NCBI GenBank assembly: GCA_947500505.1
Contig: CANMSL010000012.1
Coordinates: forward strand, 1 to 64,000
Direction: 5' to 3'
Length of the DNA stretch: 64,000 bases
Source of the DNA: an uncultured Aquimarina sp.
GTDB lineage: Bacteria; Bacteroidota; Bacteroidia; Flavobacteriales; Flavobacteriaceae
In this document: in pieces, positions 17,471 through 27,039 of the stretch
How positions within the stretch are numbered: the stretch's first letter is position 1
Layout of the letters: every line of letters begins with the position of its first letter
Position numbers and translations under genes: made by a program
The notes under the pieces: generated by a model
What the model saw: the letters and a program-made list of their open reading frames with translations, nothing else
Database searches by the model: none
What the model was told of the DNA's origin: nothing

Positions 17471-18202
17471 ATGAAAAAAACACTTAATTTTTTAATTTTA
17501 TCAATCTCCTTGATAGTTTTCTATTCTTGTTCTGAATCAGAAACTAATGATGCTATATCCACAGAGAATGTAACTCTTAAAAATAAAGAAGCACAAAGTA
17601 TCTACGTAACTAAAGCTAATAGGGCATTATTGTATACTTTAGTCTATGTGCATGATTCGATAGATGAAGAAACCGATATGGTTGAATTGATAAATAGTGC
17701 AGAGGTGATAAGTGGTAACGAAATTTTCGAGAGAATTGAAATGAATGCACAACCATACTCAGATGAAGAATTAGAATATGTTACAGAAATTCTTGAGAAT
17801 GAAAATAGTCGAGCCATCTTAATCTCTGATGTTTATAATCCAAAGACCCAAAAAAGGGGTGATGTTGTTTTTCTAAGTTATTTTAAGAATGTAGAGACAC
17901 CTGAACATTTGGATAATAAAGATGGTATTTTTCTTTTTGGAAACGGAATTATGGAAATTCAGGATGATGAAACAGCCACTTGTTACAGCGGTATGAGTGG
18001 ATTTGATTGTATGTCGTGTAATTGGTTTTCTTGTAAGCCTGGAACACCATCATATTGTTATCAATGTCCTAAGATATTTGACGATTACAGAAACCTGCTG
18101 AATAAGTTGCGGATTCCTTTGGAGTATGTAGATCTTTTTAAAAATATACTTTTATTTTCAGATATAAAACTAGGAGTCCCTATTGTTGAACAGCATTTTT
18201 AA
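17471..18202 (+). CDS. Cys-rich hypothetical lipoprotein
   Basis: I place the start at ATG 17471, where MKKTLNFLILSISLIVFYSC gives a lipoprotein signal with Cys20; upstream in-frame codons overlap the terminator hairpin. The mature 224-residue protein is acidic. A compact cluster of six cysteines, C171-x8-C180-x2-C183-x4-C188-x7-C196-x2-C199, lies in the C-terminal third and could form disulfides or bind metal. I do not recognise the family. It stands alone between two terminators. Confidence 0.65.
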   Translation: MKKTLNFLILSISLIVFYSCSESETNDAISTENVTLKNKEAQSIYVTKANRALLYTLVYVHDSIDEETDMVELINSAEVISGNEIFERIEMNAQPYSDEELEYVTEILENENSRAILISDVYNPKTQKRGDVVFLSYFKNVETPEHLDNKDGIFLFGNGIMEIQDDETATCYSGMSGFDCMSCNWFSCKPGTPSYCYQCPKIFDDYRNLLNKLRIPLEYVDLFKNILLFSDIKLGVPIVEQHF

Positions 18203-18223
18203 AAAAAACAGCATGTTCAAATG

Positions 18224-18256
18224 AAAACCTTGAATTTATTTTTCAAGGTTTTTCTT
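18224..18256 (+). terminator. Rho-independent terminator after the lipoprotein gene
   Basis: The inverted repeat AAAACCTTGAA / TTCAAGGTTTT is followed by a T-rich run (TTTCTTTC). The next gene starts about 170 bases further on. Confidence 0.65.
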
Positions 18257-18306
18257 TCTAAAAGTAAACCGTCTCGAGTAAAGTCTATGAGCAATTAATC
18301 AAAAAT

Positions 18307-18314
18307 TACTTTTG
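18307..18314 (+). promoter_or_regulatory. Candidate -7 promoter box for the PfkB kinase
   Basis: TACTTTTG matches the Bacteroidetes consensus TAnnTTTG. It lies about 110 bases before the kinase start. No convincing -33 TTG was seen at the right distance. Confidence 0.3.
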
Positions 18315-18424
18315 TTTTTGGAAAGCTCTGAAGTATTTAAATATCGATCATTGAGTTAAGTAGCGATGTAAAAGCTTCTTTTTATAAAACTAAAAGAATA
18401 TATTTAGTACTTAAACATAGTTTA

Positions 18425-19309
18425 ATGAAAATAAGCTGTTTCGGAGAAGTGCTTTGGGATATATTTCCGCATCACAAAAAAATAGGTGGTGCTCCGCTTA
18501 ATGTTGCTTTACGATTAAAAACAATGGGAATCGATTCTTCTATTATCACTAGAGTGGGCGTTGATGATTTAGGGCACGATATTATCAAATATGTTGATAA
18601 ACAAGGATTGTCTTCAAAAACAATTCAAAAGGATCATCAACATCATACAGGTGAGGTGTTAGTGACCTTAGATAATGAAGGAACCGCTTCTTACGAGATT
18701 AGTTGTCCGGTTGCTTGGGATTTTATTAGTAGTTCAGCAGAAGCTCTGAAGGACGTAAAAGCATCGAATGCAATAATTTTTGGTAGTTTGGCTGCCAGGA
18801 GTGATATTTCCAGAAAGACTTTATTCGAATTACTTGATAAAGCTAAATTCAAGATTTTGGATGTAAATCTTCGTCCTCCACATTACGATTCAGAATTACT
18901 TTCTGAATTAATGAAAAGAGCAGATTTTATTAAGTTAAACGACGAAGAACTCGATGAGATTTGTAATCATTTTAGCATTGAAGAAACTACACTACACGAG
19001 CAGATAAAAGCAATAGCAAACCATACAGATACGAATCAAATTTGTATCACAAAAGGTGGTAAAGGTGCTACTTTATTTTATGAAGAATCTTTATATCATA
19101 ATAATGGATACAAAATTAAAGTGGTAGATACAGTAGGAGCTGGTGATTCTTTTTTAGCCACTTTGATTTCTAAGTTGCTACAGGGCAGTAAGCCCCAAGT
19201 AGGCTTAGATTATGCTTGTGCCATAGGAGCCATGGTCGCGGGAAGTGAAGGTGCAAACCCTGTTTTTCTTGACAAAGAGGTTGAAAATTTTATTGCAACC
19301 AATAATTAA
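18425..19309 (+). CDS. PfkB family carbohydrate kinase (fructokinase-like)
   Basis: This ribokinase-family enzyme of 294 residues has the N-terminal GGAPLNVALRLKTMG motif and the C-terminal signature DTVGAGDSFLATLISK, with the catalytic aspartate at Asp241. It phosphorylates a sugar with ATP; fructose is the usual substrate of closely similar enzymes, but this is inferred. It converges with the DUF1080 gene, their 3' ends overlapping by 4 bases. Confidence 0.85.
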   Translation: MKISCFGEVLWDIFPHHKKIGGAPLNVALRLKTMGIDSSIITRVGVDDLGHDIIKYVDKQGLSSKTIQKDHQHHTGEVLVTLDNEGTASYEISCPVAWDFISSSAEALKDVKASNAIIFGSLAARSDISRKTLFELLDKAKFKILDVNLRPPHYDSELLSELMKRADFIKLNDEELDEICNHFSIEETTLHEQIKAIANHTDTNQICITKGGKGATLFYEESLYHNNGYKIKVVDTVGAGDSFLATLISKLLQGSKPQVGLDYACAIGAMVAGSEGANPVFLDKEVENFIATNN

Positions 19310-20112
19310 TCCAATTCCCGAACCCAAATATTTCTGTAATGTACCGGATTACTATGATCTTGTAATTTGATCGGTCCTTTACCATGTGGATCGTTTTTAG
19401 GAGGACCAATATATTCTGTACTTCCCAGAATTTCTACGTGATCTTGTACGAGTACTCCATTATGAATCACTGTAAAAAATCCTGATTTGGTTTTTTTACC
19501 ATCAGTATCAAATTCAGGTGCATGAAAGATAATATCATAAGTTTGCCATTGATCGTTTTGTTTTGTGGCATTAACTAGTGGAATATGTTGTTTATATATT
19601 GAAGTTGCTTGGCCATTCGCATAAGTACGATTCTGATAACTATCCAAAATTTGTACTTCATATTTATTCTGAAAGAAAACTCCGCTATTTCCTCTTCCTT
19701 GTCCTTCTCCTTCAACTACGTCTGGAGCTTTCCATTCCAGATGTAATTGAACACTTCCAAAATTTTTTTTTGTTTGTATATCACCAGTTCCTGGTTTTAC
19801 AGTCATGGTTTTATCAGGATTGATAGTCCAGGCGGCTGCTGTGGAATCTTTAGCCGAGATCCATTGATCTAAATCATTTCCATTAAATAGTTGGATAGCA
19901 TCTGAAGGTACATTCATATCATTAAAAGAAATCACCTTAGGTTCAGGGTCCCAGATTTCGGTTTCTTTAGGATCAGTAATTTCTTTTTTTGAAGGAGTGG
20001 AGGTCACTTCTTCTTTTGCAGTCTTGTCTGTAGTTTTATCTGTTTCTTTTTTTTGATCCTTACAGGAAAAAATGATACTACAAACTAAAAATAGACATAT
20101 AATGTTTTTCAT
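19306..20112 (-). CDS. DUF1080 (3-keto-disaccharide hydrolase family) lipoprotein
   Basis: A lipoprotein of 268 residues with a MKNIICLFLVCSIIFSC signal, followed by a charged K/E/T-rich linker (residues 18-60). The rest is a concanavalin-like DUF1080 domain: IQLFNGNDLDQWISAKDSTA, LHLEWKAP, GRGNSGVFFQNKYEVQILDSY, and GPIKLQDHSNPVHYRNIWVREL. The family (PF06439) includes hydrolases of 3-keto-glycosides. It is last in a seven-gene cluster headed by a GMC oxidoreductase, which fits that role. Confidence 0.85.
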   Translation of the reverse strand: MKNIICLFLVCSIIFSCKDQKKETDKTTDKTAKEEVTSTPSKKEITDPKETEIWDPEPKVISFNDMNVPSDAIQLFNGNDLDQWISAKDSTAAAWTINPDKTMTVKPGTGDIQTKKNFGSVQLHLEWKAPDVVEGEGQGRGNSGVFFQNKYEVQILDSYQNRTYANGQATSIYKQHIPLVNATKQNDQWQTYDIIFHAPEFDTDGKKTKSGFFTVIHNGVLVQDHVEILGSTEYIGPPKNDPHGKGPIKLQDHSNPVHYRNIWVRELD

Positions 20113-20128
20113 AGAAGTGTTTTGTTGA

Positions 20129-21181
20129 TTATAATCCTAGTATTTTTTTAAGTTGTTCTTTATCAATTTCTGCTCCTGCAAAATCATCAAAAGCTTTTTG
20201 CGTAGCTTCTATGATATGCTTTTGAATAAAAGGAGCGCCTTCTTTGGCCCCTTGCTCCGGAGATTTGATACAGCATTCCCATTCCATTACTGCCCAGACA
20301 TCACAGCCGTATTGTGTAAGCTTGGAGAAAATCGTCTTAAAATCAATTTGTCCATCTCCTGGAGATCGATAGCGTCCCGCACGATCAATCCAATCACTAT
20401 ACCCGCCGAATGTTCCTTTTTTTCCGGTAGGGTTAAATTCAGAATCTTTTACATGAAACGCTTTGATAAAATAGTGATAATGATCTATATATTCCAAATA
20501 ATCTAATTGTTGTAAAACAAAGTGACTAGGGTCATATAAGATATTGACTCTTTTATGATTTCCGGTTGCTTCCAGAAAACGTTCAAATGTAATACCATCG
20601 TGCAAGTCTTCACCGGGATGAATTTCATAACAAACATCTACGCCTTGTTCATCAAAATGATTAAGGATAGGTAACCAGCGTTTTGCTAATTCTTCAAATC
20701 CCATCTCCACCAATCCTGCAGGCCGCTGTGGCCACGGATGCATCGTATGCCATAATAAAGCTCCGGAGAATGTACCATGTGCAGTGATTCCTAATCGATT
20801 ACTAGCCGTTGCTGCATTTTTAACTTGTGTGACTGCCCATTCCGTTCTCTTTTTGGGATTATTTTTACAATCATCGGGAGCAAAATTGTCAAACATTAAA
20901 TCATAGGCTGGATGTACTGCCACTAATTGACCTTGGAGATGCGTGGAAAGTTCCGTGATCTCCAATCCATAGTCTGCAATTTTACCTTTTAATTCATCAC
21001 AATAGGTTTGACTTTCTGCTGCTGTATCAAGGTCTATCAATCTGGTTTCCCAGGTAGGAATTTGTATCCCTTTATACCCAAGATCTGATGCCCACTTGCA
21101 TAATCCATCCATTGAGTTAAAAGGTTCTTTATCATCCATAAACTGAGCTAGAAACACTGCCGGGCCCTTTATTGTTTTCAT
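20129..21181 (-). CDS. Sugar phosphate isomerase/epimerase (TIM barrel)
   Basis: I chose the ATG at 21181 (MKTIKGPAVFLAQ). A longer start at 21202 would be encoded partly by a palindromic repeat. The roughly 350-residue product has AP-endonuclease-2/xylose-isomerase-like features: WASDLGYKGIQIPTW, EIHPGEDLHDG, NILYDPSHFVLQ and FHVKDSEF carry the expected Glu, Asp and His metal ligands. It probably isomerises or cleaves an oxidised sugar in this cluster. Confidence 0.85.
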   Translation of the reverse strand: MKTIKGPAVFLAQFMDDKEPFNSMDGLCKWASDLGYKGIQIPTWETRLIDLDTAAESQTYCDELKGKIADYGLEITELSTHLQGQLVAVHPAYDLMFDNFAPDDCKNNPKKRTEWAVTQVKNAATASNRLGITAHGTFSGALLWHTMHPWPQRPAGLVEMGFEELAKRWLPILNHFDEQGVDVCYEIHPGEDLHDGITFERFLEATGNHKRVNILYDPSHFVLQQLDYLEYIDHYHYFIKAFHVKDSEFNPTGKKGTFGGYSDWIDRAGRYRSPGDGQIDFKTIFSKLTQYGCDVWAVMEWECCIKSPEQGAKEGAPFIQKHIIEATQKAFDDFAGAEIDKEQLKKILGL

Positions 21182-21196
21182 TTGGTTTATTTTATC

Positions 21197-21258
21197 TGTC
21201 ATATTGAGCGGAGTCGAAATGTTATACGATTTCTAATCTCTCGACTCCGCTCGAGAAG
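21197..21258. repeat. Palindromic intergenic repeat, GAGCGGAGTCGA type
   Basis: The arms ATTGAGCGGAGTCGA and TCGACTCCGCTCGAG form a hairpin between two genes of the sugar cluster. It resembles the copies at 46515 and 56116. Confidence 0.8.
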
Positions 21259-21280
21259 ACTGTATCCAAGGGTGCTTCAT

Positions 21281-22429
21281 TTATTCTAATTTCACCCAAC
21301 TTGTATTGTTTTTACTGCTTTCTACTGCTGCATATATAAATTTCATTCCACGTACACCATCTGTTACCGTTGGGAAATCTGGATTGCTAGAGATAGATTT
21401 TCCGTTTTTGACATTTATTAATTCTTTAGAGAAGCTTCTGTACATCGTAGCAAACGCTTCTAAATATCCTTCGGGATGTCCTGCCGGGATTCTTACATAT
21501 TCTGAGGATTCAGGATATGTACCATTCCCTCCAGGTGTATAGATTTGTTTAGGTTGATCTAACCATTTTACAATAAGCTGATTTGGATTTTCCTGATACC
21601 ATTCAGCGCTTCCCTTTGTACCATATATTTTAACTCCCAGGTTATTCTCTTCACCGATAGCAATTTGCGAAAATGACATGATTCCTTTGGCACCGTTTGC
21701 AAAACGTAAAAGAACATTTCCATCATCATCCAAGCTTCTTCCATCACCAAATGCAGTTAAATCTGCGGCTAAGGCTTCAATTTGAATTCCAGTTATATAT
21801 TCTATCAAATTTTCAGCGTGCGTGCCGATATCACCTAGTGCGCCTCCAATTCCGGAGCGCTTAGGGTCTACTCTCCAGGAAGCTTGCTTTTGACCTGTTT
21901 TTTCCACTGCCGTAGAAAGCCATCCTTGTAGATAATGCACATTAATTTTACGAATAGTTCCAAGGTCTCCTTTGGCTATCATTGCTTTAGCTTGTTTTAC
22001 CATAGGATATCCGGTGTAATTATGCGTCAGTGCAAATACTTTACCGGAAGATGAAACTATTTTTTCCAATTCAATTGCTTCATCTAAGGTCAATGATAAA
22101 GGCTTATCACAAATCACGTGAAAACCGTGCTCCAAAGCCATTTTTGCTGGAGGGAAGTGCATATGATTTGGAGTGACAATAGCTACAAATTCCATTCTTT
22201 TTTCTTCGGGAAGCTTAGCTTCTTTCTTGATCATTTCTTCAAAACTTCCGTAGGCTCTATCGTCTGATATGCCAAGTTCTTTTGCAGAAGCAAGACTCTT
22301 TTCTTTGCTCGATGAAAACGCTCCACAAACCAAATCGATCATACCGTCTATATTGGCAGCTTTTCGATGGACATCTCCTATAAAAGATCCTATACCACCA
22401 CCAACCATTCCCATTTTAAGTCTGGACAT
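21281..22429 (-). CDS. Gfo/Idh/MocA family oxidoreductase
   Basis: This 382-residue NAD(P)-dependent sugar oxidoreductase begins MSRLKMGMVGGGIGSFIGDVH, a Rossmann GGGxGSF motif. It has the family motif VICDKPLSLTLDEA (lysine of the D/EKP motif) and a GGALGDIGTHAENLIEYITG segment with the catalytic histidine. It follows the MFS gene by 2 bases. In a 3-keto-sugar route it would interconvert keto and hydroxyl forms of the free sugar. Confidence 0.88.
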   Translation of the reverse strand: MSRLKMGMVGGGIGSFIGDVHRKAANIDGMIDLVCGAFSSSKEKSLASAKELGISDDRAYGSFEEMIKKEAKLPEEKRMEFVAIVTPNHMHFPPAKMALEHGFHVICDKPLSLTLDEAIELEKIVSSSGKVFALTHNYTGYPMVKQAKAMIAKGDLGTIRKINVHYLQGWLSTAVEKTGQKQASWRVDPKRSGIGGALGDIGTHAENLIEYITGIQIEALAADLTAFGDGRSLDDDGNVLLRFANGAKGIMSFSQIAIGEENNLGVKIYGTKGSAEWYQENPNQLIVKWLDQPKQIYTPGGNGTYPESSEYVRIPAGHPEGYLEAFATMYRSFSKELINVKNGKSISSNPDFPTVTDGVRGMKFIYAAVESSKNNTSWVKLE

Positions 22430-22431
22430 AA

Positions 22432-23664
22432 CTAGTTTTCTTTATATTCTATTTTTTCATTTTTGAAGAAGATCGCAAATAATATCATCACTGCAGCCGC
22501 AAAAATTGCTGGAAATATCCAAATGCTATTCCAATCGTGTTGTCCTTCAGATATTAGATGAGCATCCATAATTTTTCCTGCTACGTAAAACCCAACAAGC
22601 ATTCCTAACCCATAGGTGGCTAAGGTAATTAAACCTTGTGCTGCACTTTTAAATTTTTCTCCGGCTTTAGAATCTGTATAAATCTGTCCAGAAACAAAAA
22701 AGAAATCGTAACAAATACCGTGTAATGCAATACCAACAATCAACATGAAGGCTAACTCTCCAGCATTTCCGTAGGCAAATAACAGATATCTAACGGCCCA
22801 GGCTAACATTCCGACTAATATCGTTTTTTTGAAACCAAATTTCTTAAAGAAAAAGGGAAGAAGCAACAAAAATACGACTTCTGATATTTGACCAATGGTC
22901 ATTTTTGCGGCAGGGTTAGCAACACCAATTTCGCCTAAGAATTGTCCTGCATGCTGATAATAAAAAGCAAGCGGAATGCATATTAATATAGAAGCTAAGA
23001 AAAACATTAAAAAGTTTCTGTCTTTTAGAAGCTTAATGGCATCCAATCCTAAAATATCCGAAATGGTTACTTTTTGGTTTTTACTAACTTTAGGAGGTGT
23101 CTTGGGTAAAGTGAAACTAAATATTCCTAGTATTGCGGATGCAACAGCCGTCATTAAAAAGGTGTTTTTTAGCATCCCAGATGCTACTCCTTCTGGAGAA
23201 TCCCAATGAAAAGCATAACTAATAACTAATCCTGCAGCGATCCATCCGATGGTTCCAAATACGCGAACAAAAGAGAACTGTTTTGCAGGGTCGTTCATCT
23301 GATTAAAAGATACAGAATTCACTAATGCCAATGTAGGCATATAGGCAATCATATATCCTAACACATAGGGGTAGAAGGCTGAAAAATCGGTTGCATTTGC
23401 CATTTGATACATTAGTAAAGCACCTATGAGATGTAAAACTCCCAAAATTCTTTCTGCATTAAAAAATCTATCTGCAATCAATCCAATAATAAATGGAGCA
23501 ATAATGGCTCCCCAGGATTGAGTAGAATATGCCATCGCGATTTCTCCACCACTCGTGTTCAAGGAATTTGGTAAATAAATCCCCATAGTTACAAACCAGC
23601 CACCCCAAATAAAGAATTCTAAGAACATCATAAAGGATAACTGAAACTGAATGAATTTCTTCAT
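22432..23664 (-). CDS. MFS transporter, nucleoside/sugar:H+ symporter (NupG-like)
   Basis: The 410-residue protein has about 12 hydrophobic segments and an N-terminal FQLSFMMFLEFFIWGGWFVT, typical of the nucleoside:H+ symporter branch of the MFS found in Bacteroidetes sugar clusters. Further signals are FIIGLIADRFFNAERILG between helices 2 and 3 and HGICYDFFFVSGQIY. It sits at the inner membrane and probably imports the cluster's sugar or keto-sugar. Confidence 0.85.
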   Translation of the reverse strand: MKKFIQFQLSFMMFLEFFIWGGWFVTMGIYLPNSLNTSGGEIAMAYSTQSWGAIIAPFIIGLIADRFFNAERILGVLHLIGALLMYQMANATDFSAFYPYVLGYMIAYMPTLALVNSVSFNQMNDPAKQFSFVRVFGTIGWIAAGLVISYAFHWDSPEGVASGMLKNTFLMTAVASAILGIFSFTLPKTPPKVSKNQKVTISDILGLDAIKLLKDRNFLMFFLASILICIPLAFYYQHAGQFLGEIGVANPAAKMTIGQISEVVFLLLLPFFFKKFGFKKTILVGMLAWAVRYLLFAYGNAGELAFMLIVGIALHGICYDFFFVSGQIYTDSKAGEKFKSAAQGLITLATYGLGMLVGFYVAGKIMDAHLISEGQHDWNSIWIFPAIFAAAVMILFAIFFKNEKIEYKEN

Positions 23665-23677
23665 AATAGGTAGTTGG

Positions 23678-24673
23678 TTAGTTTAGTTGTTTGGAAAGGT
23701 TGATCAATAAATCCCGTGTTGCTATAATACCTTCGATTTCACCTAGTCGTTCTCCTTCATATTCTACTCCAATATATCCTTGGTAACCCGATGCTTTTAC
23801 AATTTCCAGCATCTTTTTATAATCAATAGTAGTTTCATTTCCTTCTGCATCAAAATCATAGGATTTCGCGCTAACTCCTTTAGCATAAGGCATCATTTCT
23901 TCAATGCCTTTATATTTTGGATATTCTTTAACACACTTAGCTCCCCATCGTTCTCCTCCTTCACGTTCCAGGCAGAAATTACCAAAATCAGGCAGTGTTC
24001 CGCAATTTGGTTTGTTGACATTTTTCATCACTTGTGCAAGTAAGGCAGCATCAGAAGATAAGTATCCGTGATTTTCTACAATTACATTAATACTTTTAGT
24101 AGCGGCATATTCGGATAGTTTAGTTAATCCATCTGTTGCTACTTTTACCCATTCTTCAGGGTTATTGGTACCAAAAAGGTTAACACGTATAGAATGACAA
24201 CCTAAAAATTGCGCGGCATCTACCCATTTTTTATGATTCTCTACAGTTTGATTTCTTTCTTTTTCATCGAGAACGGCTAAATCTCCTTCGCCGTCTACCA
24301 TAATTAAAAGGTTCTGTACATTATGTTCTTCACTTTTAGATTTAAGATTTTCGAGAAGTTGTTGTAAGGCTACTTTAGGATCTTTAGCATCTTTATACAG
24401 GCTTGTATACAAATGACTTACGTACTCTATTCCGGTAAATCCTAATTCTTTGGCTTTTTGGGCAAAGTCTATTGGATCTAATTTTCCGGATTGTATTTCT
24501 CTATGCAGCGACCATTGCGCTAGCGATAATTCAAAAAATGGCTGGGATGCTGTTGGTTTTTCAATAACTTTTTTTTCTTTTTGATTTATAGTGTTTGTAT
24601 TTTCGGTTGTTTTATTCTTGCAAGAACCAATGACGAGCATGCATAGTAGTCCTTTAAAGATGGTTTTGTGCAT
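23678..24673 (-). CDS. Lipoprotein/exported sugar isomerase-epimerase-like TIM barrel
   Basis: ATG 24673 gives a lipoprotein signal (MHKTIFKGLLCMLVIGSC). The mature domain is a xylose-isomerase-like TIM barrel: LAQWSLHREIQSGKLDP, GFTGIEYVSHLY, VIVENHGYLSSD, and GYIGVEYEGERLGE carry acidic metal ligands. Export is unusual for true isomerases but common in this type of oxidative glycoside cluster, where the enzymes may cleave keto-glycosides in the periplasm. Substrate is unknown. Confidence 0.8.
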   Translation of the reverse strand: MHKTIFKGLLCMLVIGSCKNKTTENTNTINQKEKKVIEKPTASQPFFELSLAQWSLHREIQSGKLDPIDFAQKAKELGFTGIEYVSHLYTSLYKDAKDPKVALQQLLENLKSKSEEHNVQNLLIMVDGEGDLAVLDEKERNQTVENHKKWVDAAQFLGCHSIRVNLFGTNNPEEWVKVATDGLTKLSEYAATKSINVIVENHGYLSSDAALLAQVMKNVNKPNCGTLPDFGNFCLEREGGERWGAKCVKEYPKYKGIEEMMPYAKGVSAKSYDFDAEGNETTIDYKKMLEIVKASGYQGYIGVEYEGERLGEIEGIIATRDLLINLSKQLN

Positions 24674-24698
24674 AATTTTAAGTTTAGTTAGGTTATTT

Positions 24699-25337
24699 TT
24701 ATAAAGCCCAGTCTTTTCCACCGGTTAAGTTTTTTACGGAGTCGCAACCAATATATTCTCCTGGTACAGGTAAGTAATTTAATACATTTTCGGCTATTTC
24801 TTTCGAGGTTTTAAACCCAAAAACGGATAAACCTCTAACAGAAGAAAGGAAGCTAAATGCTATTGCTTCTTGGGGTACATCAGTCAAATCCTCCGAAGTT
24901 TTTACCTTAGAAATTGCTTCCCAATATTCTTTTTGTTTTTCTTTTGGTAGTTTTAAATATTTTGCCAAAAGTGCGTCATATTCCTCTACAGTAAGATCAT
25001 CAATACTTTTTTCTTCATTAACACCAAGTTCTTTCATAATCACACCTGCACCATGTTTAAACATTTGTGTTTCTTCTACTTCATCAAGAGCGTTATTAAT
25101 AAACTTATCAATAAACATGGGGATGTGTAATGATTTTGCACCTGGAATATCCGTTTCCGGTATAATAAGGTCTACAATTTGTTCCAAGGCTTTCCCTTCA
25201 TCTATTGATAAAAGTTCTGGTGTCCAGTCTAATACATATTCTTGTTGACAACTTTGTAAAAGACTAAATATTGTGGGAGTAGCAGCAATGTATCCGGCTG
25301 ATAATCCTATGTTTTTTAATGCTTCTCTTCTGTTCAT
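24699..25337 (-). CDS. Gluconate 2-dehydrogenase subunit 3 family protein (Tat-exported)
   Basis: The start at 25337 gives a twin-arginine leader (MNRREALKNIGLSAGYIAAT). The mature part contains the family core: LDWTPELLSIDEGKALEQIV, DLIIPETDIPGAKSLHIPMF, and a C-terminal YIGCDSVKNLTGG. This subunit partners a GMC flavoprotein, and its gene starts 10 bases after the GMC stop. Together they form a periplasmic sugar dehydrogenase. A cytochrome subunit is not present nearby. Confidence 0.88.
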   Translation of the reverse strand: MNRREALKNIGLSAGYIAATPTIFSLLQSCQQEYVLDWTPELLSIDEGKALEQIVDLIIPETDIPGAKSLHIPMFIDKFINNALDEVEETQMFKHGAGVIMKELGVNEEKSIDDLTVEEYDALLAKYLKLPKEKQKEYWEAISKVKTSEDLTDVPQEAIAFSFLSSVRGLSVFGFKTSKEIAENVLNYLPVPGEYIGCDSVKNLTGGKDWAL

Positions 25338-25347
25338 AGTATGGAGA

Positions 25348-27039
25348 TTAAGCGTTTTTTTGTAGTTGTTTTGCAGCATGTTCAGCAGCTCTGGCGGTAA
25401 AAGCCATATACGTTAATGATGGATTTACACAACTTGCTGAGGTCATAAAAGCTCCGTCGGTAACATATACATTAGGAACTGCATGGATTTGATTATTCTC
25501 ATTAAGTACTGATGTTTTTGGGTCTTTACCCATTCTGGCGGTACCCATTTCATGAATTCCCAATCCAGGAGCTCCAATACTGTCCCAAGGTTCTACATCC
25601 GTAAAGCCAGCTTTCTTTAACATATCCATAGCTTGTTTGATCATGTCCTTACGCATTTCTAACTCATTTTCTTTAAATTCTGCGTCAAAAGTTACGGTTG
25701 GTAAACCCCATTCATCTAGCTTATCATAATCTAAGGTCATTTTATTTTCGTGGTATGGTAAACATTCACCGAACCCCATAAGACCCACTCGCCATCCTCC
25801 AGGTTCTAAAATCTTTTCTTTCAATTCAGCACCATAACCAAGTTCTGCTATGGTTTCTTCCCAATTAGTGCGACTGGCACCTCCTTGGTATCCATACCCA
25901 CGCTTAAAGTTCTTTTGATCGGTTTCGCCTCCAATATTTCTAAAGCGAGGAATGTAAATTCCATTGGGTCTACGTCCTTTATAAAATTTATCTTTAAATC
26001 CATCATATTTTCCAAAGGCACCTGCTTTAAAATGATGGTCCATAATATTATGTCCTAATTCACCAGAATCGTTGCCCATCCCATTAGGAAAACGCTCGGA
26101 TTTAGATTGCATCAATATACTTGCAGAAGCAATTGCTGATGCACATAGAAATATAACCTTGCCAGTAAATTGTGTTTTTTCTTTGGTTATTGTATCAATT
26201 ACTTCAACACCAGTAGCTTTTCCTGTTTTGTCATCATATAAGACTTGATGCACAATAGAATTAGGTCTTAACGTCATGTTACCTGTTCTTTCTGCAGCAG
26301 GCAAAGTTGAAGAGTTACTGCTGAAATAAGCTCCGAATGGACAACCTCTCATACACCGATTACGGTATTGACAATTCATCCTTCCTTCAAAGGTCTTGGT
26401 TCCTGTTATGTGGGCGGTCCTTCCAATAGTCAACAGACGATCATCATAATTTTCGGAAATATTCTTTTTTAAGTGAGCTTCTACACAATTTAATTCCATC
26501 GGTGGTAAAAATTGTCCATCAGGTAACTGTTCCAGCCCGAGTTTTTCTCCACTCACCCCAATAAACTCTTCTACTTTATCATACCAAGGCGCAATATCGC
26601 TGTATCGTATAGGCCAATCGACTGCAATTCCTTCTTTTTTGTTTGCTTCAAAATCAAAGTCAGATAATCTGTAACTTTGTCTTCCCCACATTAAAGATCT
26701 TCCACCGACGTGATATCCTCTGATCCAATCAAAACGCTTCGTCTCGTTATAGGGATGTTTCAAATCATTTACAAAAAAATGGCGATGCGGTTTGCCTGTT
26801 ACATATCCGGTACGATGTTGTTTCGGTTGCTCTGCGATTTCTTCTCTTGACGGTTTACCACGTAATTCGAAATCCCAAGGATCATCATTCGCCGTTGTAT
26901 AATCATCTATATGAGTGACCATACGTCCGCGTTCTAATACTAGTGTTTTAAGCCCTTTTTCACAAAGCTCTTTGGCAGCCCAACCGCCGCTAATTCCTGT
27001 TCCTACGACAATTGCGTCATATTGAGGTTCTTGTTTCAT
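25348..27039 (-). CDS. GMC family FAD-dependent sugar oxidoreductase
   Basis: This 563-residue flavoprotein begins with the dinucleotide fold AIVVGTGISGGWAAKELCEKG and ends in the GMC C-terminal region IHEMGTARMGKDP, with CVNPSLTYMAFTARAAEH. It has a CxxRCMRGCPFG cysteine cluster (NCQYRNRCMRGCPFG). It is the first gene of the cluster and pairs with the subunit-3 gene after it. Close family members oxidise glucosides at C3 or gluconate at C2; the DUF1080 and isomerase neighbours favour glycoside 3-oxidation. It lacks its own signal and would be co-exported with its Tat partner. Confidence 0.88.
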   Translation of the reverse strand: MKQEPQYDAIVVGTGISGGWAAKELCEKGLKTLVLERGRMVTHIDDYTTANDDPWDFELRGKPSREEIAEQPKQHRTGYVTGKPHRHFFVNDLKHPYNETKRFDWIRGYHVGGRSLMWGRQSYRLSDFDFEANKKEGIAVDWPIRYSDIAPWYDKVEEFIGVSGEKLGLEQLPDGQFLPPMELNCVEAHLKKNISENYDDRLLTIGRTAHITGTKTFEGRMNCQYRNRCMRGCPFGAYFSSNSSTLPAAERTGNMTLRPNSIVHQVLYDDKTGKATGVEVIDTITKEKTQFTGKVIFLCASAIASASILMQSKSERFPNGMGNDSGELGHNIMDHHFKAGAFGKYDGFKDKFYKGRRPNGIYIPRFRNIGGETDQKNFKRGYGYQGGASRTNWEETIAELGYGAELKEKILEPGGWRVGLMGFGECLPYHENKMTLDYDKLDEWGLPTVTFDAEFKENELEMRKDMIKQAMDMLKKAGFTDVEPWDSIGAPGLGIHEMGTARMGKDPKTSVLNENNQIHAVPNVYVTDGAFMTSASCVNPSLTYMAFTARAAEHAAKQLQKNA

